A stretch of 64,000 bases of DNA. It comes from Leptospira ognonensis. GTDB taxonomy: Bacteria; Spirochaetota; Leptospiria; Leptospirales; Leptospiraceae. Under the pieces are notes generated by a model. The model was not told the DNA's origin, did not search any database, and saw only the letters and a list, made by a program, of their open reading frames with translations. This document shows, one piece after another, positions 35,498 through 44,274 of the stretch; within the stretch, counting starts at the first letter, position 1; each line of letters opens with the position of its first letter. The stretch spans positions 1-64,000 of the forward strand of contig NZ_RQGD01000023.1 in NCBI RefSeq assembly GCF_004770745.1, given 5' to 3'. The translations under genes were made by a program, and so were the position numbers.

Positions 35498-36629
35498 CGT
35501 TCCCGAAAGTAGTTAATAACTCTTTAATGGTTTCAGTGAGGCGGATGACTTCCTCATTTGTTGTGAATGATCCAGTCGAGATGCGAATGCAGCGGAGAGA
35601 TTCTTCTTTACTATAACCCATGGCAATCAGTGAAGCAGAGGCCTCTCGTGCTCTCGATTTACAAGAACTACCAGTGGATATCATGATCCCTTTTTCCTCC
35701 ATCCCTAAGAGGAAAAAATCGATTTCTTCGATTGGTAGGAGTATGAAACTAGTGTTAGGGACCCTTGGTGCATCCCTTGCGATAATTTTACAGCCAAGAG
35801 TCTCAAGTTCCGTTTCGATCATGGTTCGGAATTGACTTAACTTTTTGTTTTTTTCTATGAGGTGTTTTATTTGAAATTCACTGGCTGAGCGAAAGGAAAG
35901 GATTGCGGGTAGATTTTCAGTCCCCGCCCTATGGCCGTTTTCCTGGTTCCCACCACCAAACAGAGCATACTTTTCCAAAGGGAATTTAAATCCCGTGAGT
36001 GCCGAACCCATACCCCCGCCAATTTTATGAGAAGAGAAGGAAAAACCAGAAAAATGTTCAAAGTCTAAATTCGTTTTCCCAAAGCCTTGCATCAAATCAC
36101 TGAGGAAATCGACTTGAAACCTATCAGCTAACTTTTTAATGGCAAGCGTTGGTTGGATCACACCTGTTTCATTTCCAGTATGCAAACAGACAATGGGTAA
36201 AGGTTCTAATTTCAGCAATTCTTCGAGATGCTCTAAATCGATCGTGCCCGATGGATCCGAAGAGAGCACTTTCATCTCAAAGTGATGGTCACTTAGGGCG
36301 CTGTACATACTTGCATGTTCAAACGGACTGACAATGACAGCCGAGGTTTCTGGAAACCGCTCTCGTAATGCGCGAATGAGGAGGTAGTTTGCTTCCGTAC
36401 CTGTTGAGCAAAAAACTATGTTTTTTTCGGGAGAGTTTGTAAGTTCAGCAAAATACTTTCTGACACTCTCGATACGACCTTGGTTTTTTAAAGAGAATCG
36501 TGTAGCACCAGACGGATTATAAAAATCTTCTAGGTATTCAGAATAAGCTTCTTCAATGAGACCGCGCAACGGTGGGTGCGTGGCATTATAGTCAAAATAA
36601 TCTATATTAGTTGGTGAGAGGGATTTCAT
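35490..36629 (-). CDS. Cysteine desulfurase-like class V aminotransferase
   Basis: This 379-residue PLP enzyme resembles NifS/IscS. It contains the opening YFDYNATHPP, GTEANYLLIRAL, the HTGNETGVIQP segment, the PLP lysine in FSSHKIGGGMGS, and the sulfur-accepting loop cysteine in STGSSCKSRA. The start ATG 36629, with GAGG close upstream, gives a normal length; a longer frame to 36689 would overlap the neighbouring gene by 83 bases. It probably takes sulfur from cysteine for Fe-S clusters or tRNA thiolation. No IscU, NifU or MnmA gene is nearby. Its position at the head of the CHAT operon may be by chance. Confidence 0.85.
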   Translation of the reverse strand: MKSLSPTNIDYFDYNATHPPLRGLIEEAYSEYLEDFYNPSGATRFSLKNQGRIESVRKYFAELTNSPEKNIVFCSTGTEANYLLIRALRERFPETSAVIVSPFEHASMYSALSDHHFEMKVLSSDPSGTIDLEHLEELLKLEPLPIVCLHTGNETGVIQPTLAIKKLADRFQVDFLSDLMQGFGKTNLDFEHFSGFSFSSHKIGGGMGSALTGFKFPLEKYALFGGGNQENGHRAGTENLPAILSFRSASEFQIKHLIEKNKKLSQFRTMIETELETLGCKIIARDAPRVPNTSFILLPIEEIDFFLLGMEEKGIMISTGSSCKSRAREASASLIAMGYSKEESLRCIRISTGSFTTNEEVIRLTETIKELLTTFGNVG

Positions 36630-37920
36630 CTGCCTCTTCGAAACGCTGTAATTTACGTAGGACCTTTCTTCTGGTTTCAAAATAATCACTTAGAATATTG
36701 ATCTTTCTTCCACCAACACTTCGTTCGTCGACATTTCTCAGGACGGGTGTCAATTTATCCAACTGACTAAGAGCAAGTTTATACTCATCTAATGCATAAT
36801 AACATTTTACAATAGCAAGGTTTGCCTCAAATTGATGGACTAAAAGGAGAGGCAAATCAGAAGAATCGACATTTTCGGCCAAAACGATATTTGTGGAAAC
36901 CGCGTATTTCGAAATGGCTCGTTTGTAATACTCAGGCTCGTCCTGTCCCAACTGAAAATATAAATCACCACGGCGCTCTTCAAATTTGAGATACTCTTTA
37001 TCGCTATGGGCAACAAAATAGATAATCCTTTCAAAAACCTCATCCATTTCTTTCGGAGAGAAGGATTTCATACCTGTTAAAAGGATCTGGCGAAGGAGCG
37101 CTTCCATATAATCGTTTGGATTTACTTCATTGAATCCGTTATTTTTAATGGAAGACAAAATATGATTTAATTGTTGTTTTTCGCTTAGCTTTGAAGGAAG
37201 CTTGTTTTCCTTCTTCAATTTTTCGAGCACGTAATTTTCTGTTTCAAGCATATACGTTTTGTAAGCGAGTAAGATTTCGGCAGGCCTACATGCAGCCCAA
37301 GCTACGCTCTCAATTTTTTTTGGAGCCAGAAATTCTGGTCCAGAAAAGCGAAGGGCACGTTTGTAATAATCCAAGGCTTCGAGTACTGCTTCAAGATGTG
37401 AATTCCAGTAATCTTTGGGATTTGGTCCAAGGGAGACTTCGTTTGACATTTGGTCCCTTTGTTCGTTACCACCTGCGTTTGGAAAAAGTTTAGAATTCCA
37501 ATCGACTGTTTTTTCCATCCAAGTCGGTTCGAGAAACGTATCCTCGATATGCTGTTTCGATCGATAATAAAGACATGCTTTTTCCATCAGGTTTAGATCA
37601 AGTGCGAGCCCGAGATGTTTGGTATCGTCGGAGCCTGAAAAAAGAGAACTGATGCGAGAAAAGAAACCCGAGGAACCCTCTTGCCGTCCAGTAATGATGG
37701 CATCACCTTTTGCGATCAGCCGGTGGGCAATGAGCGGACTAGGGTAGCCATAAAAACTATTATAATATAGAGTTAAATTTGCAAGAATGGTGTCCTTGTT
37801 TTGTAAAACCATCGGGAAAGTGATTGCCCAAACAAAGAGAACAGCGAAGATGTATTTTAAGTTTTCTCGGAAGATCTGGTTCAAGGATTGTCCCTGTTCC
37901 CGAACTTTGTCGGATTCCAC
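36607..37920 (-). CDS. Single-pass membrane protein with helical (TPR-like) C-terminal region
   Basis: The product has a short cytoplasmic N-terminus, one membrane helix (about residues 23-42 from this start) and a roughly 390-residue mostly helical region. The last third (DLYFQLGQDEPEYYKRAISKY-like, ANLAIVKCYYALDEYKLALSQL-like) looks like TPR units. I know no specific family. The start is unclear: GTG 37920 is used; TTG 37935 or TTG 37884, the latter with AGGGA upstream, are alternatives. It overlaps the desulfurase gene by 23 bases. It diverges from the TPR gene with start codons almost touching. Confidence 0.7.
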   Translation of the reverse strand: MESDKVREQGQSLNQIFRENLKYIFAVLFVWAITFPMVLQNKDTILANLTLYYNSFYGYPSPLIAHRLIAKGDAIITGRQEGSSGFFSRISSLFSGSDDTKHLGLALDLNLMEKACLYYRSKQHIEDTFLEPTWMEKTVDWNSKLFPNAGGNEQRDQMSNEVSLGPNPKDYWNSHLEAVLEALDYYKRALRFSGPEFLAPKKIESVAWAACRPAEILLAYKTYMLETENYVLEKLKKENKLPSKLSEKQQLNHILSSIKNNGFNEVNPNDYMEALLRQILLTGMKSFSPKEMDEVFERIIYFVAHSDKEYLKFEERRGDLYFQLGQDEPEYYKRAISKYAVSTNIVLAENVDSSDLPLLLVHQFEANLAIVKCYYALDEYKLALSQLDKLTPVLRNVDERSVGGRKINILSDYFETRRKVLRKLQRFEEADEIPLTN

Positions 37921-37922
37921 GG

Positions 37923-39941
37923 ATGTTTCAAGCAATTAACCAAATCAACCCACCCACTTTTCGTATTTTCTTTCTCCTTTTACTCAGCTCTGCTTGGCTC
38001 GATGCGAGCCCAGAAACAGGTAAAAAGACATGTAGCTTGGTAAAAGACGGCACTCCCGTTGCATTCTTTCTCTCCCGAGCCTACGGAGAACAGAGAGAGG
38101 GATTTCATAAAACCGACCAGAGAAAGCCAGAAGAAGCAAAAAAACACCATGAAACAGCGGTTCAATTTTTTGAAAAATTTCATACGTGCCAAAAAGAAAA
38201 TGGAGAAACACCAACCTATCTAAGCTCCATGTCGCTTGCGACAAGTTATATGGAACTTGGAAATCTGGATGAGGCTCTTAACTGGAGTGAAGTCGCTTAC
38301 CAGATGTTTCTTAGCCCAAAGGTCCCTCCAAGAGAAATCATTTTGCTGAAATCAAGAATATTATTGCGAAAAGGGGAGCTTGAAGCTGCAGGTTCGACCC
38401 TGGAAAGCAATTTAAAAAATTACCCTTTCGACATCGATTTTTTATACTACCTCGGAAACATTCATTATGATTTAAAAAAATGGAATCAGTCCATATTGTA
38501 TTTTATTTCTCTCGCCGATGTGATTGAACGTAGAGATACAAACTCCAAGTTAAAGCCCACCATATTAAAATTTCTGGGCGACTTAAACTATAGACTCGAT
38601 TACTCGAGAAGGTCTATCTTCCATTACCAGAATTATTCCCGCTATATTAATAATGACATCGAGGTTCAATTCCGAATCGCTCAAATCTATTTTACGCTCG
38701 GGGAATTTGGGAATGCTAAAAAATATTTATCTCAAATGCGAACCTCAAATCCTAGGGATATTGATGCATCCCATATGTTGGGTGAACTGTATTTTATCGA
38801 TTCGCGTCTTTTTGCCTCCCAATATTTTACTGTCCTCGAATCTGAGAAAAAAATTCCGAAAGAAGGTGCGATCTATTTGATATCGAGGTTTCTAAGACAA
38901 GAAACTGAAGGTCTTTCAGCGGAAGTAGATACATTTATAACAAAAAATCCAAATCGTTTGAGTACAAGGATACTTTATGCAGATTTGATGTCGGGGGAAG
39001 TTGGATCAAAAAGATACAAAGCAACACTCGATGCAGGACAATGGGCATTCCAATACCGCCAATACGTAACTGCTGAGAAATATTTTTTGAGAGCATTAGA
39101 TTTAGCTAAAAGTACGCCTGAATTTGAATCAGATATTCCTTTGTTATACGAAAAGATATCTCATTGCAAAGAGTCCCAATCTCATATTCAATCTGCCATA
39201 CTTTCCATGCGCCTTGCACTTGGCCTTGCAAAAACAGATGAGATGCGAGATGCTTTTAAATTTCGACTTTCCTATCTTTTAATGAACGAATCCGTAAAAA
39301 AATATTCAGAAGCGATTCGTTTGAGCGATGAGCTGATTACATCTAATCCTACCTCGGGAAATTATCATTATTTAAAAGGACTTCTTTTCCTTCAAAAAGA
39401 AGACTTTAAAAATGCGATGCTATCACTCAAAAAATCGGTTGATTATGATCCGAAAAATCCAAATCATTTATTTTATTTAGCGATCGCCTACGATAAATTA
39501 AATGATTTCCCAAATGCGGAAATTTGTTTAAAGACGGCGATTGAAATTAGCCCTGGTGCCTCAAATTCCTATAATTATTTGGGATATCTTTATGCTGAGA
39601 AAGGAATCAATGTCGACGTTTCAGAAAAATTATTATTGAAAGCAACAGAACTTGAGCCCGACAATCCAGCCTACCAAGATAGTATCGGTTGGGTGTATTT
39701 TAAACAAGCCCGTTTGCAGGATGCACTTCTTCATCTGCATTTTGCCGAACTCATATCGATAGACAGAGATATGGAAGACCCAGTTATTTTGGATCACCTG
39801 GGAGATGTTTATTCTAAAAAAGCAGATTTGATCAAGGCCGACCATTATTTTGAAAAGGCACTTCTTCTCAGTAAAGATGAGAAGGAGAAAGCAAAGATCA
39901 AACAAAAAAAACAGACAATCAATAAGGAACTATCAAAATGA
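37923..39941 (+). CDS. Exported TPR-repeat protein
   Basis: Start ATG 37923 gives 672 residues with a signal peptide (FRIFFLLLLSSAWLDA, cleavage near residue 29); the frame is open further upstream but would hide it. Most of the mature part is tetratricopeptide repeats, such as SLATSYMELGNLDEALNWSE-like, FYLAIAYDKLNDFPNAE-like and NYLGYLYAEKGINVDVSEK-like units; the C-terminal set, with SIGWVYFKQARLQDAL, is the clearest. It resembles TPR scaffold proteins that help assemble outer-membrane or peptidoglycan machinery. It overlaps the lipoprotein gene by 4 bases (ATGA), so they are coupled and may work together. Confidence 0.85.
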   Translation: MFQAINQINPPTFRIFFLLLLSSAWLDASPETGKKTCSLVKDGTPVAFFLSRAYGEQREGFHKTDQRKPEEAKKHHETAVQFFEKFHTCQKENGETPTYLSSMSLATSYMELGNLDEALNWSEVAYQMFLSPKVPPREIILLKSRILLRKGELEAAGSTLESNLKNYPFDIDFLYYLGNIHYDLKKWNQSILYFISLADVIERRDTNSKLKPTILKFLGDLNYRLDYSRRSIFHYQNYSRYINNDIEVQFRIAQIYFTLGEFGNAKKYLSQMRTSNPRDIDASHMLGELYFIDSRLFASQYFTVLESEKKIPKEGAIYLISRFLRQETEGLSAEVDTFITKNPNRLSTRILYADLMSGEVGSKRYKATLDAGQWAFQYRQYVTAEKYFLRALDLAKSTPEFESDIPLLYEKISHCKESQSHIQSAILSMRLALGLAKTDEMRDAFKFRLSYLLMNESVKKYSEAIRLSDELITSNPTSGNYHYLKGLLFLQKEDFKNAMLSLKKSVDYDPKNPNHLFYLAIAYDKLNDFPNAEICLKTAIEISPGASNSYNYLGYLYAEKGINVDVSEKLLLKATELEPDNPAYQDSIGWVYFKQARLQDALLHLHFAELISIDRDMEDPVILDHLGDVYSKKADLIKADHYFEKALLLSKDEKEKAKIKQKKQTINKELSK

Positions 39942-40723
39942 TTTTTCGGATTCTGATGATTCTTTTAACAATAGTTCACTGTCGAACGACCGGTGTAGAT
40001 GATGTTTCCTTTATCGGAAAGGATACTTCAAAATATACGGGAGCGAATGATCCTGCGGCAAAATCACTACTTGCCGGGATCGCTACTGAAACCGAAAACT
40101 TTACCTCCTTTCGGGGTGAATTTTCTATGAACATACAGGTATTAGTTCCCAAAAAAGATAATTTTAATGTGGATGGAAAAGTTTTTTTCACGAAACAAGG
40201 TGGTCTTCTGAAAATCCAGCTTATGGATACTTTTTTTGGACTCGTGTTTTCTGAATTGATCGCTAGTCCAACAGAAATTCTCATCAAACCATCTGGACAG
40301 ACAAAGCCGACTTCTCAAGCCATGGGAGATATCATTCTACAAGATCCAAATACAAAAAAAACGATCCAACTTCCGTTTCCCGTTATCTATCAATACCTTT
40401 CCGGTTCCTTCCAAACAGAAATTTTGTCACCTAAAGCAAAATTTCTAACGAAAGAAAGTCGAATTCTCGTAGATAAGAAAGATGGACTATACGAATATTT
40501 TTTTGAGAACCATTTACCTATAAGAATAGAACTCTCAAGTCCAGGTCGCGGAATCAAAGCGGTTTCACTTGTAAAGGAAAAGGATCCGAAAAATGTGCAT
40601 CCTGCCAAATCGATACTTTCAAAAGTGATGACTTTGGATGATGAAAAGGACAATGCCCTCATACTCATTACCATGAAAAAAATTGTGAAAACCGAGATCC
40701 CAGAATCGATTTTTAAATTTTAA
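39938..40723 (+). CDS. LolA/LolB-like or DUF4292-like lipoprotein
   Basis: This 261-residue protein has a signal peptide with a possible lipobox at LTIVHC (Cys15). The mature region reads FTSFRGEFSMNIQVLVPKK, then FNVDGKVFFTKQGGLLKIQLMD and a series of beta strands, the pattern of the half-barrel fold of LolA, LolB and DUF4292 proteins, which bind lipid. The assignment rests on pattern, not a firm family match. It is coupled to the TPR gene upstream; a TPR protein next to a LolB/DUF4292-like lipoprotein is also seen in other phyla. The CapA gene follows after 5 bases. Confidence 0.65.
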   Translation: MIFRILMILLTIVHCRTTGVDDVSFIGKDTSKYTGANDPAAKSLLAGIATETENFTSFRGEFSMNIQVLVPKKDNFNVDGKVFFTKQGGLLKIQLMDTFFGLVFSELIASPTEILIKPSGQTKPTSQAMGDIILQDPNTKKTIQLPFPVIYQYLSGSFQTEILSPKAKFLTKESRILVDKKDGLYEYFFENHLPIRIELSSPGRGIKAVSLVKEKDPKNVHPAKSILSKVMTLDDEKDNALILITMKKIVKTEIPESIFKF

Positions 40724-40728
40724 CTTTC

Positions 40729-41901
40729 ATGTTTCGTTTTCTTGTCTTTGTATTCCTCTTTCTCTTAACATCGCATACGTATTTTCAAAGAAGTGTGCAT
40801 GCAGATGTTCCAGAGCCTCCCGAGGATTATGAAGGAATCATCACTCCGCCTTACGAAGATTATTTTAGATATAAAACTTCGACGGGTAGTGGATATCGCA
40901 TTAAGCATACGACAAAGATTTGGGTAGGCGGTGATGTAATGTTCAACTGGGGAGTTCGCGATGCCATGAAAGGGGAGGATCCGATTTTGCCTTTTCGGAG
41001 TTTTACTTCTCTTTTATACAATATGGATTATCGCATGCTAAATCTTGAAACACCGATTTTGCATAAAACTCCGACACTCGATAAACTGAAATCCTATGTC
41101 TTTTATGGGGAAAAGAAAGACCTTCGTGTACTCACTGCTCTACAAATTGATGGTGTTTTTTTAGGAAATAATCATACGATGGACTTGGGTGAGACAGGAC
41201 TTAAAGATACGATACTCTCCCTTGAAGAATCTAAAATCAATTTTGCAGGTGCGGGTCGAAATGAGGAGGAGTCTCTTCGACCTCTTATATTCAAAAAAGA
41301 CAATATTGAATACCGAACATTCTCTTTTTCAGATATTGGAGAAAATCGTTTGTTTGCGAGTGCAAAGTCAGCGGGTGCTGCCTATTTCCGAGTTGGAACG
41401 GCGGAAAGACTGATCAAAAAAGCGAAACTAAACCAAGTAAATATGCTTTCCCTCCATTGGGGTGTAGAATACAGTCCAGAGCCTACCGAGGTGCAAAGGA
41501 AAACAGCCAAGTATCTAGTTAATGCTGGTTATCAGGTTATCCTTGGTCATCATCCTCATGTTCCTCAAGGCATCGAAGTGTTTCCCAAGGGCATTGCCAT
41601 CTACTCACTAGGTAATTTTCTTTTTGGATCAAAAAATTCTTATTTAAAGCATAACATATCCGTGGTATTGCACTTTGTTGGTACGGCACTTGTGTGCGCA
41701 GAAATTATCCCAGTTTTCGGAAAGCACCAAACATTACCAGGTGATCAATACTTTTTTCCCTTAGGCGGAGAGGAGTCGGAAGAATTTCTTAAAGAATATG
41801 CGCTTTTATGTAAAAATTTAGGAACTGAACTTGTAATTTCGGGAGGAAGGGGTTACGTCTTTTTGGATAAAGAACTAAAGGCCAATGTAAAACCGTATTG
41901 A
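40729..41901 (+). CDS. CapA-family (PGA_cap) metallophosphoesterase-like exported protein
   Basis: The 390-residue product has a signal peptide (about 1-25) and a complete CapA domain. Metal-binding and structural motifs are present: WVGGDVMFNWG (about 65-75), LNLETPI, FLGNNHTMDLGETGL, LSLHWGVEY, ILGHHPHVPQG and YSLGNFLFG. This is the calcineurin-like dimetal fold of CapA, the protein needed for polyglutamate capsule in Bacillus; here the substrate is unknown. It ends the three-gene operon with the TPR and LolB-like genes and overlaps the convergent membrane gene by 49 bases. Confidence 0.85.
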   Translation: MFRFLVFVFLFLLTSHTYFQRSVHADVPEPPEDYEGIITPPYEDYFRYKTSTGSGYRIKHTTKIWVGGDVMFNWGVRDAMKGEDPILPFRSFTSLLYNMDYRMLNLETPILHKTPTLDKLKSYVFYGEKKDLRVLTALQIDGVFLGNNHTMDLGETGLKDTILSLEESKINFAGAGRNEEESLRPLIFKKDNIEYRTFSFSDIGENRLFASAKSAGAAYFRVGTAERLIKKAKLNQVNMLSLHWGVEYSPEPTEVQRKTAKYLVNAGYQVILGHHPHVPQGIEVFPKGIAIYSLGNFLFGSKNSYLKHNISVVLHFVGTALVCAEIIPVFGKHQTLPGDQYFFPLGGEESEEFLKEYALLCKNLGTELVISGGRGYVFLDKELKANVKPY

Positions 41902-42605
41902 AGCCAGGCTAGAAGCAGTCCGAGTGACATGAAACCAAACGCGATTTCAAGTAAACTGATTCGAATGAGAGAAAATAGGCCGAGAAAAAAAGCAGTCAAA
42001 AGTAAAACAGAAGAGATACGGAGTAACCAACCTCTTTCATATAACCAGAAATAAATGCCAACAATAGCAACATACAAGAGCAGACAGAACCATTTCAATT
42101 GACTGGTGGATTTCAAATATTCAAGAGAAGGTAACATTTCTTCTGCATTTTTAGAATCTAACAAATTTAGAATCAGAATGTTTTCGACTAAATCACAAAA
42201 GCCACCTATAATGAGTAAAACGACCATACAGAGGAAAATTTTTAAAAAAATCGATCTGACGCGCCTTCCCGCATAATGGCCCGTATATGCAAGAAATGCC
42301 ATATAACAAAAAATAAACCCAAAATCGAAATAATTTAAAATTCGGTATTGATTGGTAAGGCCAGGGAACTCTTCGGTATCGATGGTCCCGATGATGTCCT
42401 GAACTTGTTTTGGAGTTTCTGCTGTTTCCAGAGCAATGATGGGGGAATGAAAACCAGAATGTGTTTCGGAGTAGGCTTCCGCAGGAGAAAAATGATTCAA
42501 AAAACCAGAATAAAGGAGGAGAAAAACACCGAGGCCCAGGCCCCAAATCTCTGGAAAGTTGATTTTCTCTTTCATTCTCTTAGAAAATACCAGGAAATCA
42601 GTCAT
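41853..42605 (-). CDS. Hypothetical polytopic membrane protein
   Basis: This 250-residue protein has about six membrane helices: one near residue 25-42, then helices near 95-110, 120-140, 170-190, 195-213 and 218-240. The loop after the first helix (about 42-88) is polar and likely periplasmic. No family is recognised. The start is uncertain; ATG 42605 lacks a clear ribosome site and ATG 42575 (MKEKINFPEIWG) is an alternative. It is monocistronic, divergent from rpsF and overlaps the end of the CapA gene. Confidence 0.65.
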   Translation of the reverse strand: MTDFLVFSKRMKEKINFPEIWGLGLGVFLLLYSGFLNHFSPAEAYSETHSGFHSPIIALETAETPKQVQDIIGTIDTEEFPGLTNQYRILNYFDFGFIFCYMAFLAYTGHYAGRRVRSIFLKIFLCMVVLLIIGGFCDLVENILILNLLDSKNAEEMLPSLEYLKSTSQLKWFCLLLYVAIVGIYFWLYERGWLLRISSVLLLTAFFLGLFSLIRISLLEIAFGFMSLGLLLAWLQYGFTLAFSSLSKKT

Positions 42606-42710
42606 TTCTAGGGAACCAAGAAGAAATTACATTGACCCTGGGTCCCTCTCGAAAAAACCTAATCCTATCACTAATTTTTATTCTTCTACTCCCATACAAA
42701 GTAGTAATGG

Positions 42711-42720
42711 GGGTATACCC
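42711..42720 (+). promoter_or_regulatory. Palindrome next to the rpsF ribosome binding site
   Basis: GGGTATACCC is a perfect 10-base palindrome directly before the TAGGAG site and ATG 42733. A larger stem (CCCAT with ATGGG just upstream) is also possible. It may take part in autoregulation by S6 or S6:S18, as known for rpsF leaders in many bacteria, but the published S6:S18 motif is not clearly seen. Confidence 0.3.
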
Positions 42721-42732
42721 ATAGGAGAAACA

Positions 42733-43008
42733 ATGAGAAACTACGAAATCACGAATATTCTTCGTGAAGGCGCTGTGGAAGAGGCGAAGACTGCCGTAAA
42801 AGACATTCTTGCTAAACACGCGATCACGATTCAGAATGAAGAAGACTGGGGTTCTAAAAGACTCTGGCACCCAATCGGTAACGACGAACAAGGTCACTTT
42901 ACATTAATTAAATGTACTGGCGCACCGGCTGAAATCGCAAAGATTGAACACGAATTCAAACTAAACACGAACATACTTAAAACCCTCGTAATCAGATCCC
43001 ATGGCTAA
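42733..43008 (+). CDS. rpsF: 30S ribosomal protein S6
   Basis: The 91-residue protein starts at ATG 42733 behind TAGGAG and begins MRNYEITNILREG, the normal S6 opening (Y-E ending strand). It includes the GSKRLWHPI loop and ends in a short NILKTLVIRSHG strand, the expected length for a bacterial S6 without a long acidic tail. S6 binds 16S rRNA together with S18, encoded two genes downstream. Its 3' end overlaps ssb by 8 bases. It is the first gene of a long core operon. Confidence 0.96.
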   Translation: MRNYEITNILREGAVEEAKTAVKDILAKHAITIQNEEDWGSKRLWHPIGNDEQGHFTLIKCTGAPAEIAKIEHEFKLNTNILKTLVIRSHG

Positions 43009-43447
43009 TGATCTTAATAAGGTCCTGCTGATCGGACGCATGACACGTGATCCCGAGTTCAAATCGGTGAATGGAAGTTCTGTAGTGAACTTCTCTCTCG
43101 CAAGTAATCGTATTTATGTTTCCAATGGGGACAAAAAAGAAGAAACGAATTACTTCGATTGCGTAGCATGGGGTAAGTTAGCTGACATTCTTAAGCAATA
43201 TGCAGGGAAAGGAAAGCAGGTAGCGATTGAAGGACGACTTCAACAGCAATCTTGGGAGACGCCAGAAGGAAAGAAAGCTTCGAAGATCCGCATTTATGTG
43301 GAATCTGCACAACTGTTAGGTGGCAATGCATCTAATAGCGGTGGTGGCCCCTCTGACCGTGGTGAGTCTTCCCCATCTACTTATGATTCCGGACAAAGTA
43401 GTGGTTATGATGAATTTTCTGCCGGAGATGAAGACATTCCATTTTAA
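43001..43447 (+). CDS. ssb: Single-stranded DNA-binding protein
   Basis: This 148-residue protein protects single-stranded DNA in replication and repair. The OB fold covers about residues 1-110 (NKVLLIGRMTRDPE, NYFDCVAWGKLADI, KQVAIEGRLQQQSWE), a glycine/serine-rich linker follows, and the C-terminus ends DEDIPF, the acidic tip that recruits partner proteins. The gene lies between rpsF and rpsR, the common bacterial order, and overlaps rpsF. Confidence 0.97.
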   Translation: MANDLNKVLLIGRMTRDPEFKSVNGSSVVNFSLASNRIYVSNGDKKEETNYFDCVAWGKLADILKQYAGKGKQVAIEGRLQQQSWETPEGKKASKIRIYVESAQLLGGNASNSGGGPSDRGESSPSTYDSGQSSGYDEFSAGDEDIPF

Positions 43448-43459
43448 TAGGTAATGACA

Positions 43460-43798
43460 ATGAGTGAACAACAAGAAGACAAAAGAATGGATTCCCGAGA
43501 TAGCATGGAATCTATGGACGATGACGAGAAGGGTGGTTTTCGCGGTAAAGATGGCGAAGGCAAATTTGGCCGTAAGAATGCAAAATACAAAAAGAAAGTT
43601 TGCAAATTCTGTGCGGACAAAGCACTTCTTGCAGGTTTAGATTACAAACGTATTGATATTCTAGAAAGATTTGTAACCAACCGAGGAAAGATCATTCCTC
43701 GTCGTATTACAGGCACTTGTGCGAAACACCAACGAGTACTTGCTCGTGAGATTCGTAAAGCGAGATCGATCGTATTACTTCCACACAAGGTTCTTTAG
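43460..43798 (+). CDS. rpsR: 30S ribosomal protein S18 with long acidic N-terminus
   Basis: Start ATG 43460 is preferred over ATG 43454 because AGGT lies at better spacing. The 112-residue product has the S18 core from about residue 40 ([48 protein letters not shown]). The core retains the cysteines of the zinc-type S18 (CKFC and GTC). About 38 extra residues at the front are rich in Asp, Glu, Ser and Gly ([12 protein letters not shown]), which E. coli S18 lacks. It acts in the 30S platform with S6. Confidence 0.95.
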   Translation: MSEQQEDKRMDSRDSMESMDDDEKGGFRGKDGEGKFGRKNAKYKKKVCKFCADKALLAGLDYKRIDILERFVTNRGKIIPRRITGTCAKHQRVLAREIRKARSIVLLPHKVL

Positions 43799-43808
43799 GA
43801 GATACAAG

Positions 43809-44255
43809 ATGAAAGTAGTATTACAAAAAGATGTATTGAATTTAGGAGATGCTGGTGACATTAAGGAAGTAGCGGACGGTTACGCTCGTAACTTCCTCAT
43901 TCCCCGAAGACTTGCCGTTAGAGCTAACGACGGAAATACGAAGATGGCTATCCATCAGAAAAAACTTGCGAGTCTCAAACGAGATAAGCGTGTAAAAGTA
44001 ATGAAGGATCTTGCTGCATCTATCGAAGGCCAGACGTATGAAATTAAAGTCAAAGTCGGCGAAAAAGACAAGATGTTCGGTTCTGTTACTGCGACTGATA
44101 TCGCGAATGCGATGAAGAAATCAGGCATTGAACTTGATAAACGTAAACTTGATCTAGGTGAACCACTCAAAAACGTAGGCGATTACAAAATAAAAGTACG
44201 TTTGGCGGAAGGTGTAACTCCACAAATCCAAGTTAAAGTAATCGGAGAAGGTTAA
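43809..44255 (+). CDS. rplI: 50S ribosomal protein L9
   Basis: This 148-residue protein has a standard L9 layout: N-terminal domain MKVVLQKDVLNLGDAGDIKEV with the GYARNFLIPRRLA element, a long connecting helix (about 42-75), and a C-terminal domain with FGSVTATDIANA. Start ATG 43809 follows TAGGAGA. It belongs to the rpsF-ssb-rpsR-rplI cluster. The dnaB gene follows after 19 bases. Confidence 0.97.
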   Translation: MKVVLQKDVLNLGDAGDIKEVADGYARNFLIPRRLAVRANDGNTKMAIHQKKLASLKRDKRVKVMKDLAASIEGQTYEIKVKVGEKDKMFGSVTATDIANAMKKSGIELDKRKLDLGEPLKNVGDYKIKVRLAEGVTPQIQVKVIGEG

Positions 44256-44274
44256 TTTCTTCTCCTAACCTTCT

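Noticed and set aside
32039..37920. Type III-E CRISPR (gRAMP/Craspase) locus
   Set aside because: CHAT and sigma genes are present but no gRAMP, Csx30/31, Cas1/2 or repeat array is seen.
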